64,000 nt of DNA from Deinococcus roseus. Lineage in GTDB: Bacteria; Deinococcota; Deinococci; Deinococcales; Deinococcaceae. The notes under the pieces are model-generated. The model was not told where the DNA came from and searched no databases. It saw nothing but the letters and a program-made list of their open reading frames with translations. Where the stretch lies: assembly GCF_014646895.1 (NCBI RefSeq), contig NZ_BMOD01000011.1, positions 74,507 through 138,506 of the forward strand. Reading direction: 5' to 3'. A program made the position numbers and the translations under genes. How positions within the stretch are numbered: position 1 is the first letter of the stretch; every line of letters starts with the position of its first letter. Shown one piece after another: positions 61,053 through 64,000 of the stretch.

Positions 61053-62351
61053 TCAGGGATAAACGCGGATGTAATCAACCAGCATCTGTGCAGGGAAAGG
61101 GGTGCTGGCATCAGGGTTGCCGGGCCAGTCGCCGCCCACCGCCAGGTTCAGCAGCATGAAGAAAGGCTGGTTGAACACCCACTGGGTGCCTGCAGGAATG
61201 TTGGCAGGGGTCACCCGGAAGACCTGGATGCCGTCCACAAAGAACTTGATGTCGTTCTGGCGCTTGTCCACAGCGAAGACGTGGTAGGCATTGGAAATGG
61301 CCTGACCCATGTTGTAGGCACTGTGAATGCCACAGCAACCAGAGTAGCCAGGGCCGTGCAGGGTGGTGTGCAGGTTGTTGGGATCTTTGCCCACCACTTC
61401 CATGATGTCGATTTCACCGCTGTTGGGCCAGCCCACACTGCCCAGGTTGGCCCCCAGCATCCAGAAGGCAGGCCAGATGCCCTGACCGCCAGGAATCTTG
61501 ATGCGGGCCTCAATGCGGCCATACAGCACAGAGTATTTGTTCTGGGTGGTGATGCGGGCCGAGGTGTACTGGCAGGTGCCATTCCAGCAGCTTCCTCCGG
61601 CCTGTTTGCGGGCGGTGATCACCAGTTGCCCTGCCCCGTTGGTGGCGAGGTTCTGGGTGCTGTTGGTGTAGTTCTGCAGCTCATGGTTGCCCCAGCCTGT
61701 TCCACCGTTTCCGGTTTCAATGTTCCAGATGCCACTGGAAGGCTGGGTGCCCGAAGGCTCATTGAATTCCTGGCTCCAGATGGGATTGTTGATGGTTTCC
61801 ACCTGTTCAAACTTCCATTGCTGGTTGGCCCCGCCCACGTAATCCCACTGGTGTACCGTGCCACCGTCTCCGGTGTTCATGTCCTTGATGTCCACCGCTT
61901 TGCCCGAGTGACGGGCCAGGATCCGGTAAAAACCGCTGTCGGTGGGGATGGCGCACCACTGCTGGTTCTGGCCACCCACATAATCCCACTGGTGAATCAG
62001 GGCACCGTTGTTCTGGCTCACATCGCTGACATCCAGAGCCTTGCCCGAGTGCTTGACGGTGATCTTGTAAAATCCGCTGCCCACCGATTGGAAACGCCAT
62101 TTCTGGTTGTCTCCTCCACCATAGCCCCAGGTCTGAACCAGGGCACCATTGGCCGTGCCTGCTTCTTTCACATCCAGTGAACGGTTGGATTGCCTGCCCA
62201 CAATGCGGTAATAGGCATTTTCGTTGATGGAAATGCTGGTGCAGCTTGCCAGGGCATTCTGGGTGACTGCTTCTGAAGCAGGGGTGTTTTTGCTGCAGCC
62301 AGCCAGCAAAACAGCAAAGACAAGACATCCGGTGGTTGATTTCCAGTGCAT
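61053..62351 (-). CDS. Secreted GH16 glucanase lipoprotein with ricin-type lectin domain
   Basis: 432 residues from MHWKSTTGCLVFAVLLAGC; the lipobox is LLAGC. Residues about 45-185 form a ricin-B-like domain with three QxW repeats (NQKWRF, NQQWCA, NQQWKF). The GH16 catalytic domain follows, with WNGTCQYTSARI, GIWPAFWMLG and active-site GEIDIMEVVG (ExDxxE). Probably degrades beta-1,3 or mixed-linkage glucan. AAGGAG precedes the ATG. Two TAAAAACGTTTTTA sites upstream suggest control by a LacI-type repressor. Confidence 0.94.
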   Translation of the reverse strand: MHWKSTTGCLVFAVLLAGCSKNTPASEAVTQNALASCTSISINENAYYRIVGRQSNRSLDVKEAGTANGALVQTWGYGGGDNQKWRFQSVGSGFYKITVKHSGKALDVSDVSQNNGALIHQWDYVGGQNQQWCAIPTDSGFYRILARHSGKAVDIKDMNTGDGGTVHQWDYVGGANQQWKFEQVETINNPIWSQEFNEPSGTQPSSGIWNIETGNGGTGWGNHELQNYTNSTQNLATNGAGQLVITARKQAGGSCWNGTCQYTSARITTQNKYSVLYGRIEARIKIPGGQGIWPAFWMLGANLGSVGWPNSGEIDIMEVVGKDPNNLHTTLHGPGYSGCCGIHSAYNMGQAISNAYHVFAVDKRQNDIKFFVDGIQVFRVTPANIPAGTQWVFNQPFFMLLNLAVGGDWPGNPDASTPFPAQMLVDYIRVYP

Positions 62352-62375
62352 GGGTTCTCCTTGATCGCCCATCGC

Positions 62376-62389
62376 TAAAAACGTTTTTA
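62376..62389. promoter_or_regulatory. LacI-type palindromic operator, proximal
   Basis: TAAAAACGTTTTTA, a perfect palindrome with the central CG of LacI/GalR-family sites, 24 bases before the glucanase ATG. An identical site is at 62595-62608. Confidence 0.75.
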
Positions 62390-62551
62390 CAAGACATCAA
62401 GGCAGCACGTTTTGAAACGGATGCAGGCGACTCCGTTTGGGGTATTGGGTTGCAAACGATTGCCTCAAATATAGGATATTTCCCGGTAAAGTTCAACTCT
62501 GCTGGGCTTCAGTTAAACACCAGCGAAGCACAATTCCCAGGCAAGCAAAAA

Positions 62552-62580
62552 CCCCAATTCGGGCAAATCCAGAATTGGGG
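62552..62580 (-). terminator. Terminator after mltG
   Basis: CCCCAATTC / GAATTGGGG with an 11-base loop; on the minus strand it is followed by TTTTTGC, 44 bases past the mltG stop. Confidence 0.82.
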
Positions 62581-62594
62581 CACTGCAAAGCATC

Positions 62595-62608
62595 TAAAAA
62601 CGTTTTTA
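62595..62608. promoter_or_regulatory. LacI-type palindromic operator, distal
   Basis: TAAAAACGTTTTTA again, here flanked by C and G to make a 16-bp perfect palindrome. Centre-to-centre distance to the proximal site is 219 bases, about 21 helical turns. Confidence 0.72.
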
Positions 62609-62623
62609 GAAATGCAACAGAAC

Positions 62624-63634
62624 TCAGCGGTAGCGTTCCACATCCCGCAAATGGCTGTCAAAGTCGCTGTTCACATGGATCTGGCGGTCCCGGCCATGCA
62701 CAAAATACAGGGCGGGTTTGCCCTTCACCAGACGCTGAGAATTGAGGATGGACAGCAAAGCCGCTTCCCCCGGATTGTTGATGGGGGTGGGTGGGAGTTC
62801 CCGGCGGGTGTAACTGTTGTAAGGCGTGTCCTTCTGGAAATCGCCTGCACTGCGGTCCAGCTGTGGCAGGTCTTTCCCCAGACCGTAAGCCACCGTGGGA
62901 TCTGACTGCAGGGGCATCCCGATCTTGATGCGGTTCAAAAACAGGCCTGCAATCAGGGGCATTTCCTGGGTGTTGGCGGCCTCGGCCTGCACCACACTGG
63001 CCAGGGTCACCCACTCCTGCACCGAAAAACCCAGCGCTTTTGCCTGTTCAATGCGCTCCAGGGTGAATTCCTGCTCCATGCGGCGGGTCAGGGTCTGGAT
63101 GACCTCTGCTGCCGTGGTTTCAGGCCGGAAAGGGTAGGTGGCTGGAAAAAGAAACCCCTCCAGAGATCCCGAAGCATATTTCGAGTTTTTCAATTGCTGT
63201 GCCACTGCTTCCTGCAACGCACTGGCATTGCTGATCCCGGACTTGGTCACAATCCCGATGATGTCCTTCAGGCGTTTCCCTTCGGGGATGACCACCTGAA
63301 TCACACGGGGTTTTCCGCCCTGTTCCAGGGTCTCTGCCACCTGAAAGATGTCCTGTTCTCCGCTGAACTGGTAAATGCCTTCCTGAATGCTGGCACTGCG
63401 GCCCCGCTGCTTGAGCACCAGACGGAACACATCGGCGTTGCGCACAATCTGGTGCTCCTGCAACTCCCGGGCAATGCTGGTCACCGAGGTCCCTGGCTTC
63501 ACTTCCAGCGTGTATTTTCCGGCTCCCGTGGCCACCGTGTAATGGCGGTACAGGTTGACCACCACCGCCACCAGAAACACCACAATCAGGGCAAAAGCCA
63601 GCAACAAACTCAAAGATGATTTTTTTCTGGTCAT
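62624..63634 (-). CDS. mltG: Endolytic murein transglycosylase MltG
   Basis: 336 residues. N-terminal span (LLLAFALIVVFLVAVVVNLY), LysM-like part (YTLEVKPGTSVTSIARELQEHQIVRN), and the YceG core EGFLFPATYPF, WVTLASVVQAEAANTQEM, LFLNRIKIGMPLQSDPTVAYGLG, PYNSYTRRELPPTPINNPG. Cuts nascent peptidoglycan strands. In the stretch that is usually ASIxExE the first Glu is Gln; the second is kept. Confidence 0.94.
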   Translation of the reverse strand: MTRKKSSLSLLLAFALIVVFLVAVVVNLYRHYTVATGAGKYTLEVKPGTSVTSIARELQEHQIVRNADVFRLVLKQRGRSASIQEGIYQFSGEQDIFQVAETLEQGGKPRVIQVVIPEGKRLKDIIGIVTKSGISNASALQEAVAQQLKNSKYASGSLEGFLFPATYPFRPETTAAEVIQTLTRRMEQEFTLERIEQAKALGFSVQEWVTLASVVQAEAANTQEMPLIAGLFLNRIKIGMPLQSDPTVAYGLGKDLPQLDRSAGDFQKDTPYNSYTRRELPPTPINNPGEAALLSILNSQRLVKGKPALYFVHGRDRQIHVNSDFDSHLRDVERYR

Positions 63635-64000
63635 AACATCTTTCCCAGAGTAAACCAGAGTGCTGAGAAACGGGTCATTTCAGGGCAGTGAGAACTGGAG
63701 ACACCGAGGGCCTGTAGGGGCGAGGCATGCCTCACCCCTTGCTGAGAGCAGAGGGCCGAGAGCAATGTTTGACGCTGGAATCACATATTCCAGCGGTTCA
63801 GATCCTATTCCGAATGCTGTTCTGCTCAAGAACCCGTCATCACAAAAGCATCTGGCTCCCAGAGACTTGCCGTTGCAGACGAACGGTTTTGCTTCTGCAT
63901 TGTGCTTTTTGCCCTTATTGTAGTGTGGATCGGGTAAGTTGGATCTACGTCAAGCCAGAGTCCAGACCCCCCTTCAGCCCTTGCACATCCCAGTGAGCCG
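63635..64000. other. 366-base gap at the right edge
   Basis: No gene is secure. It holds an imperfect hairpin GGGGCGAGGC / GCCTCACCCC (63718-63737), a heptad remnant AGAGGGCCGAGAGC (63750-63763), and near 63925 an AT-rich spot with TTATTGTAGTG that may be a promoter for a gene beyond the window. Confidence 0.5.

Noticed and set aside
63727..63996. 90-codon plus frame at the right edge.
   Set aside because: No ribosome site, crosses the heptad remnant, and no recognisable protein sequence.

Overview
The window looks like a stretch of Deinococcus chromosome (phylum Deinococcota, moderately GC-rich; species not resolved). Reasons: a primosomal PriA whose helicase motifs are degenerate, as described for D. 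radiodurans; an archaeal-type phosphoglycerate mutase; a futalosine-pathway type UbiA prenyltransferase; a tRNA methyltransferase TrmB with a C-terminal extension; and about fourteen genes whose start codon sits only 5-7 bases after a TANNNT -10 box, the leaderless-mRNA arrangement known from Deinococcus. About 63 protein genes are called. No rRNA, tRNA, CRISPR array or prophage was seen. There is one complete insertion sequence (IS630 family, 8543-9704).

Layout. 1-2396 is the 3' part of dnaE. 2511-8494 holds accessory genes: a NERD-like protein, an RGG-repeat protein, a cupin, an ArsR regulator divergent from a sarcosine-oxidase-like flavoenzyme, and a MarR-P450 operon. After the IS comes a locus that looks like RNA end repair: a PNKP-type kinase overlapping a Thg1-like 3'-5' nucleotidyltransferase, convergent with an RNase Z homologue (9756-11965). 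An OhrR/OsmC peroxide pair shares an operator (12100-13264). 13414-20051 is a tightly overlapping five-gene operon: UbiA-like enzyme, PEP-synthase-like phosphotransferase, BtaA/DUF3419-like enzyme, phytol/dolichol-kinase-like membrane protein and GNAT acyltransferase. It suggests an undescribed lipid or isoprenoid pathway. 20134-25970 has a GAF/GGDEF protein, mnmE and GNAT genes. 26135-32552 has a PadR-controlled signal peptidase operon, mqnP, an AddB-like protein and a nucleotide cyclase.

32679-37124 carries two two-component systems in series. ttcA, a Tat-dependent ferritin-like lipoprotein and tatC/tatA follow, then an ECF sigma/anti-sigma pair, a GGDEF protein, an MnmG-like/trmB pair and priA. 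47449-50705 holds membrane genes (mscL, a SHOCT protein, amtB-glnK). 51521-57281 holds apgM, der, a DUF1990 protein, an SPFH protein and a cation-diffusion transporter. 57659-63634 holds a thiolase-acyltransferase pair, a CE7 esterase, a secreted GH16 glucanase flanked by two LacI-type operators, and mltG.

The intergenic DNA is unusual. It carries a family of elements bounded by inverted arrays of heptads (GCCGAGA or GCAGAAG type), a 100-bp hairpin repeat present in two full copies and one partial copy, and many strong hairpin terminators. Coordinates were read by eye from the sequence. Family names come from recognisable motifs, not database searches.
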